A stretch of DNA of 64,000 nt from JAPXRI01 sp033813635 (GTDB taxonomy: Bacteria; Bacillota; Clostridia; Oscillospirales; QAMX01), in the NCBI GenBank assembly GCA_033813635.1, contig JAPXRI010000001.1, positions 124,001-188,000 on the forward strand, read 5' to 3'. Under the pieces are notes generated by a model, which made no database searches, was not told the DNA's origin, and saw nothing but the letters and a program-made list of their open reading frames with translations. Shown piece by piece: positions 32,637-40,805 of the stretch (positions are counted from its first letter, which is position 1; each line of letters starts with the position of its first letter). The translations under genes were made by a program, and so were the position numbers.

Positions 32637-34217
32637 CTATACCTTCAGCGCGGCCTTGATGCCGTCGACGGCGGCGCTCATGATCCCTCCGGCGTAACCC
32701 GCGCCCTCGCCGCAGGGTATCAGGCCTTTAATTCCGGCGGCGCGGAAGTCCTCGCCTCTGGGAATGCGCACGGGGGACGAGGTCCTGGTCTCCGGCGCGG
32801 TGATTACCGCTTCCCTGTCTCCGAAGAACTCAGCTCTTTTCGCGAAAACCAGAAGCGATTTCCGGATGAAGTCCGCGCTTCCCGGCGGCAGCAGCGGCGA
32901 TATCGAGGTGAACCGCACTCCGAGCGGGTAGGTCGGTATTACCCTCCCGCATTTTTTCGACAGCCTGTCCTCCAGAAAATCCCCCACAAGCTGCGCCGGC
33001 GCGGTGTAGTCCGAACCGCCGAGCAGAAACGCCTTCTCCTCGATAGCCCGCGCAAGCGCTATTCCGCCGAGGGGCCCCGGGAGGAAGCCGGAGGCGTCCA
33101 CCGAAACGGCGACTGCGGCGTTGGCGTTTCTGCCGGCCCTCGCGTGGAGGCTCATGCCGTTCGTGACGACACCGCCTGCCTCGCTCGCCGCGGCGCAGAC
33201 CTCGCCGCCCGGGCACATGCAAAACGTGAAGCAGCCTCTGTCCCCCTCGCGGTAAGAGTGAAAGTATTCCGCGCTTTCGAGGTATGGGCTGCCGGCGTAA
33301 TCGCGGTACGCGCAGTAATCCACGTCTGACTGAAGATGCTCGATGCGAAATCCCACCGCGAAGCTCTTCGGAACGATTTCTACGCCGCTTTCGATCAGCA
33401 CGGAAAAGGTGTCCCGCGCGCTGTGTCCGATCGCGAGAATCGCCGTTTTGCACGGGATCTCCCCTTTTGTGGTTTTCAGCGCTGCAAGGGCGCCGTTTTT
33501 TATCACCGCGCCCTCAAGCCTCGTCCCGAACAGCACCGTGCCGCCGAGCGATATTATCTCCTTGCGGATATTGACGACGACGTTTTTCAGAAGATCCGTG
33601 CCGATATGGGGATGGGCCTTTGACATAATGTCGGCCGGCGCGCCGTGGGCGGTCAGCTCGTTCAAAACAGCGTCGCAGAGCGGGTCGTTGATCCGCGTCG
33701 TCAGCTTTCCGTCGGAATATGCTCCCGCTCCGCCCTCTCCGAACTGAATGTTGGATTCTGTATTCAATACGCGCCCGGTTTTGAACCGCTTGACGCTTTC
33801 GTCGCGGCTTTTCATCTCCTCGCCGCGTTCGATAATCAGCGGCGAGAGCCCCCGCCTGGCCAGTACAAGCCCGGCAAAGATTCCGGCCGGTCCGAACCCC
33901 ACAACCACCGGTCGCTCTTCCTCCCGTCGTGCCTCGGCGGGCAGCCGGGAGATATAGTCGTCGAGCTTTGCTCTCATATAGAGCCCGGCGTTTGAGAGCC
34001 CCTTTTCCTCTATGAATTTCTGTTCGTCCTTTATTCCCTCGATTAAAACCGAGCGGACGATTCTCACTTTTCCCCTGCGCGCGTCCACCGATTTCTTATG
34101 AACCCGCGCCGTTATTTCGCCGCCAATAGAAACGCCGCAATAATCTGCGGCGATTTTAAACGCTTCGCTCTCGTCCGCCTCCGGCGGGAGAGCGATGTTT
34201 CGTATCACAATTCCCAT
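32637..34217 (-). CDS. FAD-dependent dehydrogenase, COG2509 type
   Basis: A 526-residue flavoprotein. GFGPAGIFAGLVLARRG near residue 110 is the FAD-binding G-x-G-x-x-G followed by IIERG. The block NIQFGEGGAGAYSDGK near residue 175 is characteristic of this uncharacterised dehydrogenase family. GHSARDTFSVL and the C-terminal PCGEGAGYAGGIMSAA also fit. The reaction is not known. ATG 34217 is used; the frame opens two codons earlier with TTG, too close to AGGG. It is the third gene of an operon with cdaA and cdaR (23 bases after cdaR), an association worth noting because no redox role is established for c-di-AMP synthesis. Confidence 0.83.
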   Translation of the reverse strand: MGIVIRNIALPPEADESEAFKIAADYCGVSIGGEITARVHKKSVDARRGKVRIVRSVLIEGIKDEQKFIEEKGLSNAGLYMRAKLDDYISRLPAEARREEERPVVVGFGPAGIFAGLVLARRGLSPLIIERGEEMKSRDESVKRFKTGRVLNTESNIQFGEGGAGAYSDGKLTTRINDPLCDAVLNELTAHGAPADIMSKAHPHIGTDLLKNVVVNIRKEIISLGGTVLFGTRLEGAVIKNGALAALKTTKGEIPCKTAILAIGHSARDTFSVLIESGVEIVPKSFAVGFRIEHLQSDVDYCAYRDYAGSPYLESAEYFHSYREGDRGCFTFCMCPGGEVCAAASEAGGVVTNGMSLHARAGRNANAAVAVSVDASGFLPGPLGGIALARAIEEKAFLLGGSDYTAPAQLVGDFLEDRLSKKCGRVIPTYPLGVRFTSISPLLPPGSADFIRKSLLVFAKRAEFFGDREAVITAPETRTSSPVRIPRGEDFRAAGIKGLIPCGEGAGYAGGIMSAAVDGIKAALKV

Positions 34218-34246
34218 TTTCAAGAATTCCCTTTCGCGGCAAAAGC

Positions 34247-35491
34247 CTACCTCGCCACCGCCATGACGACCGTCGCGGTCAGATTATCGTCGAGAACCTC
34301 CGCATTTACGGCCGCGGTCAGTTCGGCGGTTACAGCGGCCTCATACTGCCCCTCCTTTGTGATCAGCAGAGAGGTCAGATCAACGAAGGCGGAAATATTC
34401 TCGGCCGTAATCGCATTGAGAAGCGTCGCGTTGCCCTTCACCCGTACTGTGACCTTTTCCCCCGGCGCGAGCGTCGCGCGGTATTTACCCGCGGAGCCCC
34501 GAAGCTCGATGTTCGATATCTCTATGCTTTTCGTCGTGATGTCCTTGACCTGAACGTTTATCGTCGCGATGCTGTCGTTTCCGACGCAGCTGGTCCTTGA
34601 GGGGATATTAATGGCCTTGGTAAACACCGCCTCGCTGTTAATCCCCTCCAGGTCGATCATTCCGAGTGAGAGCCGCTCGATATTCTCCACATCGCTCCGC
34701 TCGCCCTTCAGCCTGATGCTCGCCGGGCTTATCGAGGTTAACACCTCGTTCTCCGTCAGGCCGCCGCCGGGATTTATGTTTACGGAGAGCGGTATATCCT
34801 TTTCAAGATAAATCGGAACCTTGACGTCGACCGCTTCCGTCATCAGCTTCGAGTATTTCAGCGTCAGCTCGTTTCCGTTGTTTGCGATAACGGTCAGCGG
34901 CAGGTTAACGGTCTGCGAGTCGGTCATCCCCGAGACGTCTACCGTGGCAAGGGCGTGGGATATCGAGTTGACCTCCGTCTGCGCCCCCTTTACCGTTACG
35001 GTCGCCGGCACCGGCTCCGGCGTACCCGCGCTCAGGTTATCTCCGAGCTTATCCGTCCCCTTCACCGCGCAGTATACCTGTATTTCTTTTTCCTTATACG
35101 TGTCTGCGACGACGGTGACCTTAAGATTGCTCTTGTTTATGACCGTGATATCCGAGTTCAGCGAGGGCGTTGTGCAGTAGACGATGTTTTCCCCGTCGCT
35201 GGTGATGCCAGAAACGTCGCACTCGAGGTAGACGTCTGATTTTTTAATTTTAAGGATATCGTTTCGCTTGCCGCGCAGCGAAACGTCCAGCGTCACGTCG
35301 GTGCTTGAAAGTATCGAAAAATTCCGGCTCTCCAACAGCTGGGACTGCCCTTTGAACGTGACCTTGACGCCCTTGAACGTGATCGTAATATCCGGGTTAA
35401 TCACGCTCATCACAAAAAACCAAAGGATGATTGCGCCGACCAGGGATAATAGCCTCAGCAGTATGTTGTATTTTTTCAGCCACTTCATCAT
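34247..35491 (-). CDS. cdaR: YbbR-domain protein, regulator of diadenylate cyclase (CdaR)
   Basis: A 414-residue protein anchored by one N-terminal membrane helix (residues about 10-32, LLRLLSLVGAIILWFFVM). Repeated beta-rich YbbR domains follow outside the membrane; about four repeats can be seen from recurring patterns such as VTLDVSLRGKR, LPLTVIANNGNE and ASIRLKGERSDVENI. CdaR modulates the activity of CdaA in other Bacillota. The ATG at 35491 has GGAG 10 bases upstream; the longer frame from 35533 lacks homology. It follows cdaA by 48 bases. The glmM gene that usually comes third in this operon is absent here. Confidence 0.88.
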   Translation of the reverse strand: MMKWLKKYNILLRLLSLVGAIILWFFVMSVINPDITITFKGVKVTFKGQSQLLESRNFSILSSTDVTLDVSLRGKRNDILKIKKSDVYLECDVSGITSDGENIVYCTTPSLNSDITVINKSNLKVTVVADTYKEKEIQVYCAVKGTDKLGDNLSAGTPEPVPATVTVKGAQTEVNSISHALATVDVSGMTDSQTVNLPLTVIANNGNELTLKYSKLMTEAVDVKVPIYLEKDIPLSVNINPGGGLTENEVLTSISPASIRLKGERSDVENIERLSLGMIDLEGINSEAVFTKAINIPSRTSCVGNDSIATINVQVKDITTKSIEISNIELRGSAGKYRATLAPGEKVTVRVKGNATLLNAITAENISAFVDLTSLLITKEGQYEAAVTAELTAAVNAEVLDDNLTATVVMAVAR

Positions 35492-35539
35492 AAATCGATT
35501 TCTCCGTAGATATGTTGTGCCGGTCCCTGTCATGCGCGA

Positions 35540-36388
35540 TTAGTCCTTGTTTTTTCTCCAGAACATGAACTTTCTGAGCTTTTTTTCCTCTTCTTTTTCT
35601 ATGATCAGTTCCTTGGTCAAAAGCGCCGAGAGCATCTCCTGCGACAGATAGCGCTTCAAAAGCCCGCCGGAGGCGACCGATATCGAACCCGTCTCCTCGG
35701 AGACAATTATGACAATCGCGTCCGATATCTCGCTTAAGCCCACGCCGGCGCGGTGCCTCGTCCCCAGCTCGCGGCTCAGGTTTTTATTTTCCGACAGCGG
35801 CAGCACGCACCCGGCGGCGGTAATCCGGTTGTCGCGGATCACAACCGCGCCGTCATGCAGGGGCGCTTTATTGTAGAAGATGTTTTTCAACAGCTCGACG
35901 GATATATCCGAATTGATTGCCGTACCGGTTTTTATTATATCCCCGAGCTTCGTTTCCCGCTCTATCGCGATAAGCGCGCCTGTCCGCGTGCGAGAAAAAT
36001 AGACCGCCGTCTCGACGAGAAGGGCGATCGAACGGGCCAGCGTATTCTCGTTGAAATCCCTGTCCTGGATGAAAAGCGACGGAAGTCTTCTTCTGCCGAG
36101 GGAGTCCAGCATTCTCCTGAGCTCCGGCTGGAACAATATCACCAGCGCGAGGATGCCTATCTGCAGCGTCTTTGACAGCAGGCAATAGAGCACGTTCAGC
36201 TGGAGCCAGCCGAATATCTGCGTGGCGATAATGATAACGACGATGCCCTTTAAAACCTGACCCGCACTCGAGTCGCGGAGCAGCTTGATAATTTCATATA
36301 GTAAAACCGCGACAAGGATGATGTCGATAATATCCTGCCAGCGCATCAGAGCCAGCGTATTATTAAGCATCGTCAAAAAATTTCCCAT
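35540..36388 (-). CDS. cdaA: Diadenylate cyclase CdaA
   Basis: Makes cyclic di-AMP from two ATP at the membrane. The 282-residue protein has three N-terminal helices (about residues 10-80), then the DAC domain. APLHDGAVVI near residue 180 is the DGA motif, and GTRHRAGVGLSE near residue 212 is the RHR motif; both are needed for catalysis. The ATG at 36388 is used, after GGGG with 7-base spacing; an upstream frame start at 36430 has no signal. The promoter is at 36472-36499. Cyclic di-AMP controls potassium and osmolyte uptake in Bacillota, so the antiporter at 1618 might be a downstream target; this is inference. Confidence 0.93.
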   Translation of the reverse strand: MGNFLTMLNNTLALMRWQDIIDIILVAVLLYEIIKLLRDSSAGQVLKGIVVIIIATQIFGWLQLNVLYCLLSKTLQIGILALVILFQPELRRMLDSLGRRRLPSLFIQDRDFNENTLARSIALLVETAVYFSRTRTGALIAIERETKLGDIIKTGTAINSDISVELLKNIFYNKAPLHDGAVVIRDNRITAAGCVLPLSENKNLSRELGTRHRAGVGLSEISDAIVIIVSEETGSISVASGGLLKRYLSQEMLSALLTKELIIEKEEEKKLRKFMFWRKNKD

Positions 36389-36471
36389 GAAAAAGCCCCT
36401 GCAGTATTCAAAAATACGACCCGCCCGCAACGCGCCCGACCGAGGCGGTCAAACTTCATCTCTCTGTATAT

Positions 36472-36499
36472 ATAATACCATAAACAAATAATTTTTCAA
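36472..36499 (-). promoter_or_regulatory. Candidate promoter of cdaA
   Basis: Minus-strand TTGAAA (36494-36499) and TATTAT (36472-36477) separated by 16 bases, about 85 bases upstream of the cdaA start codon. The leader contains a small GACCG/CGGTC hairpin. Confidence 0.55.
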
Positions 36500-36554
36500 G
36501 CAGTTTGCAGGGGTTTTAACACCGATATGCAAATGATTTAAATTAATTTTATCG

Positions 36555-37292
36555 TCACCGAAACTCCGTCAGGTAGCGCCGGTAGCGCTCCGGAATAAAC
36601 TGTCTCTGGAGCTTTTTATTGACCCGCCACGGGATCGCGATTGTTTTAAAATAATCCCTCCATAAAGTCTCGAACTCCGAATCCGCGGGAATCCCCCGCG
36701 CATACTCCGGCAGCTCGATGATCTGCCAGCGCTGGGTGTCCCAAACAAGCGCCTCGGAACGGGCCCTATCCCGTATTAAAAACCGCTGGTCCGCAAAACG
36801 CTTGGTAAAATGCTCGGCAATCAGCACCAGAATATCGTAGAGGGGTTCGATGTCCGCGACATATATCGGCGGCTCGCCTTCCTGACCGGACGCCTTGACA
36901 AAGCGCGTGAACTGGAGATACCTGTGGGCCTCACCCGAGACGCGCCTCGCCGCGAAGACGACGCGCTTGACGTCCGCGTCGTACAGCCTGTCCGACGGAT
37001 TCCTCCCCGTGTTAAGCGCGATCCCGATAAATTTCAGTATGCAGTCCTCGATGCCCTCCTCCTCCGAGAGCCAGGCCTGGTACACCGTCATATCCGCGCC
37101 GAGGTTTTTCAGCTTCTTTTCCACCCGGTCCGCGTGCCCGGAATCGTTTTCCGCCACGCAAATCTCGCAGAAAGGAGTCGAGGACAGCTTAGTTTTGGAC
37201 ATAATAGAGACATCGCCCAAAAGCTTCTTCGCGTAGGCGTCGAAGATCGCGCATAAAAGCCCGTCGTAGGTCCCGTCGTAAAGCAGAATCAT
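36555..37292 (-). CDS. DUF4130/TIGR03915 putative DNA metabolism protein
   Basis: A 245-residue protein of the TIGR03915 family, found paired with the radical-SAM protein TIGR03916. It begins LYDGTYDGLLCAIFDAY and carries the DUF4130 core (FAARRVSGEAHRYLQFTRF, then VADIEPLYDILVLIAEHF). It ends with WRVNKKLQRQFIPERYRRYL. The family has been proposed to act in DNA repair or modification, and DUF4130 also occurs fused to uracil-DNA-glycosylase domains. Its ATG overlaps the radical-SAM gene's stop by 4 bases, showing translational coupling. No direct catalytic assignment can be made. Confidence 0.85.
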   Translation of the reverse strand: MILLYDGTYDGLLCAIFDAYAKKLLGDVSIMSKTKLSSTPFCEICVAENDSGHADRVEKKLKNLGADMTVYQAWLSEEEGIEDCILKFIGIALNTGRNPSDRLYDADVKRVVFAARRVSGEAHRYLQFTRFVKASGQEGEPPIYVADIEPLYDILVLIAEHFTKRFADQRFLIRDRARSEALVWDTQRWQIIELPEYARGIPADSEFETLWRDYFKTIAIPWRVNKKLQRQFIPERYRRYLTEFR

Positions 37293-38578
37293 GACGGCTT
37301 TCCCCCGCTTAAAAGCCCCGCTACGGGGACGATTATTTCCGGCTCGAAATCAAACAGAGCCGTCTGCCTGCTCTCGACCGTCCCGTCCGACAAAAGCCCT
37401 CTGAGGATCGGGCTCCCGGGCTTCACCCCGCCGTAGTATTTTCCGCCGCAGGTGATGAAATAGACCGCGCGCTTCAGCACCAGCCCCAGCTTTTTCAGAT
37501 CGTACAGGTCGAGCGTCCGGCTTTTTCTCGCCCCGATTATTCTCTGCGCGGAGCGGACGCCTATCCCCGGAACCCTCAAAAGCGTCCGGTAGTCCGCAGT
37601 GTTCACCTCTACAGGGAAAAACTCCGGATGCCTGACGGCCCAGGCGCTTTTCGGGTCGAGCTCAAGGTCGAGATCGTCGTCGTTTTCTGTAATCTCGTCG
37701 GAGGAAAACTCGTAGAACCGCATCAGCCAGTCCGCCTGGTAGAGCCTGTGCTCCCGTCTGAGCGGGACCCGCACGTCCGGCGGCGGCAGCGTCGGATGGT
37801 TTCCCACCGGCACGTAAGCTGAAAAATAGACCCGCTTCAGGTTGTATTTCCCGTAAAGCGCGCTGGAAAGGGTCAGAATCCGCCTGTCCGAATCCCGCGT
37901 CGCCCCGACGATCATCTGGGTCGACTGCCCGGCCGGCGCGAACAGCGGCGCGTGCCGGAACACTTTGCGCTCCTCGGTATTCTCCGTTTTCAGCCGCTTG
38001 ATAACGCTCATCGGCGCCAGAATTTTTTCCCTTTGCTTCTGCGGCGCCAAGAGCTTAAGGCTCTCCTCGCTCGGTAGCTCGATGTTGACGCTGACCCTGT
38101 CCGCCAGCATCCCGATCCTCGAGACAAGCTCCTCGGAGGTCCCCGGGATAATTTTTACGTGGATGTACCCGCAAAACCCGTACTTGCCGCGGAGAAGCGC
38201 CAGCGCGCTGTGGACCAGCTCCATCGTCCCGTCCGGGCTGTTGATCACTGCCGAGCTGAGAAACAGCCCCTCGATGTAGTTCCGCCTGTAGAACTCCGTC
38301 GTCAGAAGCGCGATCTCCTCCGGCGTAAACGTCGCCCGCTCAATGTCGGCGGTCCGCCGGTTCGCGCAGTAGGCGCAGTTGAAAACGCAGTCGTTTGACA
38401 AAAGGATTTTCAAAAGCGAGATGCACCTTCCGTCGTCGCTCCACGAATGGCAGATGCCCGACATGTGCGCGTTCCCGAGCCCGCCGGCCTTGCCCTGTCT
38501 GCCGCTGCCGGAGGACGCGCACGAGGCGTCGTACCTCGCGGCCTCGCCCAAAATCCGAAGCTTTTCCCGAATATCCAT
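37289..38578 (-). CDS. Putative DNA modification/repair radical SAM protein (TIGR03916)
   Basis: A 429-residue radical-SAM enzyme. NDCVFNCAYCANRR near residue 70 carries the C-x3-C-x2-C iron-sulphur cluster motif. An elongated barrel follows. The C-terminus has a helix-hairpin-helix DNA-binding element (VNTADYRTLLRVPGIGVRSA near residue 330). This domain pair defines the TIGR03916 family, proposed to work in DNA repair or base modification. The ATG at 38578 is the start of homology; the longer open frame upstream runs into metK on the opposite strand and is spurious. Its own promoter (38609-38637) overlaps a palindrome that resembles a LexA box. Confidence 0.87.
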   Translation of the reverse strand: MDIREKLRILGEAARYDASCASSGSGRQGKAGGLGNAHMSGICHSWSDDGRCISLLKILLSNDCVFNCAYCANRRTADIERATFTPEEIALLTTEFYRRNYIEGLFLSSAVINSPDGTMELVHSALALLRGKYGFCGYIHVKIIPGTSEELVSRIGMLADRVSVNIELPSEESLKLLAPQKQREKILAPMSVIKRLKTENTEERKVFRHAPLFAPAGQSTQMIVGATRDSDRRILTLSSALYGKYNLKRVYFSAYVPVGNHPTLPPPDVRVPLRREHRLYQADWLMRFYEFSSDEITENDDDLDLELDPKSAWAVRHPEFFPVEVNTADYRTLLRVPGIGVRSAQRIIGARKSRTLDLYDLKKLGLVLKRAVYFITCGGKYYGGVKPGSPILRGLLSDGTVESRQTALFDFEPEIIVPVAGLLSGGKPS

Positions 38579-38608
38579 AAAATCACCGTCTGGTCGTCTT
38601 ATACCCTT

Positions 38609-38637
38609 ATTATATAACGCCCGGAGCAAAATAGCAA
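38609..38637 (-). promoter_or_regulatory. Promoter of the radical-SAM/DUF4130 repair pair
   Basis: On the minus strand TTGCTA (38632-38637) and a perfect TATAAT (38609-38614) with 17-base spacing, about 35 bases before the start codon. Confidence 0.65.
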
Positions 38638-38649
38638 ACATTTGTTTGC
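38634..38649. promoter_or_regulatory. Palindrome resembling a Gram-positive LexA (SOS) box
   Basis: GCAAACATTTGTTTGC has perfect 7-base arms. Its inner 14 bases, CAAACATTTGTTTG, fit the pattern C-R-A-A-C-N4-G-T-T-Y-G of Bacillus-type LexA boxes. It overlaps the -35 element of the DNA-repair gene promoter, where a repressor would block RNA polymerase. The word GCAAACATT recurs at 38674-38682 next to the metK -35, exactly 40 bases away. Confidence 0.55.
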
Positions 38650-38680
38650 CTCTTTCACGGAAATTCCCGGCGCGCAAACA

Positions 38681-38709
38681 TTGACATATTTTACAAAACA
38701 TTGTAAAAT
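38681..38709 (+). promoter_or_regulatory. metK promoter
   Basis: TTGACA (38681-38686, perfect) and TAAAAT (38704-38709, one mismatch) with 17-base spacing. The predicted leader to the metK ATG is about 85 bases. Confidence 0.75.
38688..38709. repeat. Palindromic operator-like element inside the metK promoter
   Basis: ATTTTACAA and TTGTAAAAT (9-base perfect arms, 4-base centre) fill the spacer and the -10 of the metK promoter. Such placement is typical of a repressor site. No S-box (SAM-I) riboswitch is seen in the 85-base leader, so this could be the control point instead. Confidence 0.55.
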
Positions 38710-38801
38710 AACGGAGATATGTATTAAAATACCCGCCATGACCGGCGCAAAGCGGTTTTATAAAACGCATCGCCGCATAAGCGGCAGAATGGAGCTTGCA
38801 A

Positions 38802-39986
38802 ATGAGATATAAACAGTTTACATCGGAATCGGTCACCGAAGGCCATCCGGACAAGGTTTGCGACGCGATCGCCGACGGCGTGCTTGACGCGATCCTCGCG
38901 CAGGATAAAAACGCCCACGTCGCCTGCGAGGTGACGGCCACCACCGGCGTGGTGTACGTGATGGGCGAGATTACCGCGGACTGCTACGTCGACATCCCGG
39001 CAATAGCACGCCGCACGATAAAGGATATCGGCTACGACAACGCCGCCTATGGCTTTGACTGCAACACCTGCGCCGTGCTCACCGCGATCAACGAGCAGTC
39101 CGGGGACATCGCCCAAGGCGTCTGTGCGTCGATCGAGGCCAGGGACAACAGCGCTGACAAGCTCGACCTAATCGGCGCCGGCGACCAGGGCATGGTCTTC
39201 GGATACGCCTGCGACGAGACGCCCGAACTTATGCCTGCGCCCATCTACTACGCCCATAAGCTGACCCGCCGCCTCGCCGAGGTGAGGAAAAAGGGCATCC
39301 TGCCCTTCGTCCGCCCGGACGGCAAATCCCAGGTCACCCTCAGCTACGGCGGCGACAGGCGCGTTCTAAGCTGCCCGGCCGTCGTCGTCTCCACGCAGCA
39401 CAACGAGGATGTCAGCTATAGCGACCTGCGCGAGGCCGTGATGGAGGAGGTCATCAAAAAATCCCTCCCGCCCGAGTTTCTCACCAAGGACACAAAGTAC
39501 TATATCAACCCCACCGGGCGCTTTGTAATAGGCGGCCCCCACGGCGACAGCGGCCTGACCGGCAGGAAGCTTATCGCCGACACCTACGGCGGCTACGCCC
39601 GCCACGGCGGCGGCTCCTTCTCCGGCAAGGACCCGACGAAGGTTGACCGCTCCGCGGCGTATATGGCCCGCTACATCGCGAAAAACATCGTCGCCGCCGG
39701 CCTCGCGAAGGAAATCGAGCTGACAATCGCCTACGCGATCGGCGTCGCACACCCCGTGATGGTCGCCGCCGACACGTTCGGCACCGGCGCCGTCTCCGAC
39801 GAAAGGCTCGAAAAGCTGATCAGGGAGTGCTTCGATATGCGCCCGGCCGCGATCATCGAAAATTTCGACCTGCTCCGCCCGATCTACCAGCAGGTGTCGG
39901 CCTACGGCCATTTCGGCAGAAGCGAGCTCGACCTGCCCTGGGAGAAAACCGACAAGGCAGAAAAGCTGAAGGACCTCGCAAAATAA
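38802..39986 (+). CDS. metK: S-adenosylmethionine synthetase
   Basis: Makes S-adenosylmethionine from methionine and ATP in the cytoplasm. The 394-residue protein shows TSESVTEGHPDKVCDAIAD at residue 6, GAGDQGMVFGYA near residue 120 (the hexapeptide GAGDQG), and GGPHGDSGLTGRK near residue 245. KDPTKVDRSAAYMARYIA near residue 275 completes the set. Length is typical. The ATG at 38802 has GGAG 7 bases upstream; an ATG at 38796 is less well spaced. It is divergent from the radical-SAM gene, an enzyme that consumes SAM, and shares a 220-base control region with it. Confidence 0.96.
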   Translation: MRYKQFTSESVTEGHPDKVCDAIADGVLDAILAQDKNAHVACEVTATTGVVYVMGEITADCYVDIPAIARRTIKDIGYDNAAYGFDCNTCAVLTAINEQSGDIAQGVCASIEARDNSADKLDLIGAGDQGMVFGYACDETPELMPAPIYYAHKLTRRLAEVRKKGILPFVRPDGKSQVTLSYGGDRRVLSCPAVVVSTQHNEDVSYSDLREAVMEEVIKKSLPPEFLTKDTKYYINPTGRFVIGGPHGDSGLTGRKLIADTYGGYARHGGGSFSGKDPTKVDRSAAYMARYIAKNIVAAGLAKEIELTIAYAIGVAHPVMVAADTFGTGAVSDERLEKLIRECFDMRPAAIIENFDLLRPIYQQVSAYGHFGRSELDLPWEKTDKAEKLKDLAK

Positions 39987-40104
39987 ATATTTGCTCGGAT
40001 ATTTGAAAGCCGTTCTGCGAAAGATAACCCCGTGGAAGTATAATCATAGAGATAGGGCGTAAATTCATTTACGCCTACATACGGGTATACTGGGGTGTTT
40101 TTCG

Positions 40105-40785
40105 ATGATAAACGCCAGCGGCTTGAAAAAAACCTACATCGGGAAGGACGGCCGCGTCGACGCGGTCGACGGCGTCGATCTCTGCATAGAGGACAGCGAA
40201 TTCGTCGCTATCGTCGGGAGCTCGGGCTCGGGCAAAAGCACGCTGATGAACATCTTGGGCCTTCTGGACCGCCCCGATTCCGGCAGATACCTGCTAAACG
40301 GCGCCGATGTCACGAAATACAGCGACCGCCGCCTCTCGATGATGCGCAGGAACACCATCGGCTTTGTGTTCCAGAGCTATAACCTGATCCCGAGGATGAA
40401 CGCCCTTGAAAACGTCGAGCTGTCGCAGGTTTTCCGCGGCGTCCCGCGCTCGCAGCGACGCAAGAACGCGCTCCGCGCCCTCGAGCTTGTGGGCCTATCC
40501 GACAGAATCCACCACATCCCGGCCGAAATGTCCGGCGGCCAGCAGCAGCGCGTGGCGATAGCGCGGGCGATCGTCGGCGAACCCCGCCTGATCCTCGCCG
40601 ACGAGCCGACCGGCAACCTTGACTCCATCTCGGCCGCCCAGATAATGAAAATCCTGAAAAACCTCAACAGCTCCGGCGTCACGGTTGTGCTGATCACCCA
40701 TGACCGGGAGATCGCCTCCAACGCGGAGCGGGTTATCCAGATCCACTGCGGCCGCGTCATCGGCGACACCAAGCAAAAACTTTGA
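40105..40785 (+). CDS. ABC transporter ATP-binding protein, LolD/MacB type, without permease
   Basis: A 226-residue ATPase. GSSGSGKSTLMN near residue 37 is Walker A. MSGGQQQRVAIARAI near residue 144 is the ABC signature. LILADEPTGNLD near residue 163 is Walker B, and VLITHD is the switch His. The sequence fits the MacB/LolD/FtsE class, which normally pairs with a FtsX-like permease, but none is adjacent; the next gene is a dCMP deaminase 20 bases later. The permease may be encoded elsewhere. GGGGTG lies 7 bases before ATG. A hairpin GGCGTAAA/TTTACGCC and a TATAAT near 40037 occur in the gap after metK. Confidence 0.88.
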   Translation: MINASGLKKTYIGKDGRVDAVDGVDLCIEDSEFVAIVGSSGSGKSTLMNILGLLDRPDSGRYLLNGADVTKYSDRRLSMMRRNTIGFVFQSYNLIPRMNALENVELSQVFRGVPRSQRRKNALRALELVGLSDRIHHIPAEMSGGQQQRVAIARAIVGEPRLILADEPTGNLDSISAAQIMKILKNLNSSGVTVVLITHDREIASNAERVIQIHCGRVIGDTKQKL

Positions 40786-40805
40786 TTTCAAGCGGAGGAT
40801 ACGCT

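Noticed and set aside
38710..38801. Possible SAM riboswitch in the metK leader
   Set aside because: The 85-base leader lacks S-box core words and is too short for a complete SAM-I aptamer; only a GCCGC/GCGGC hairpin is seen.
38579..38944. N-terminal extension of the radical-SAM gene
   Set aside because: It runs through two promoters and the start of metK on the other strand; homology begins at ATG 38578.
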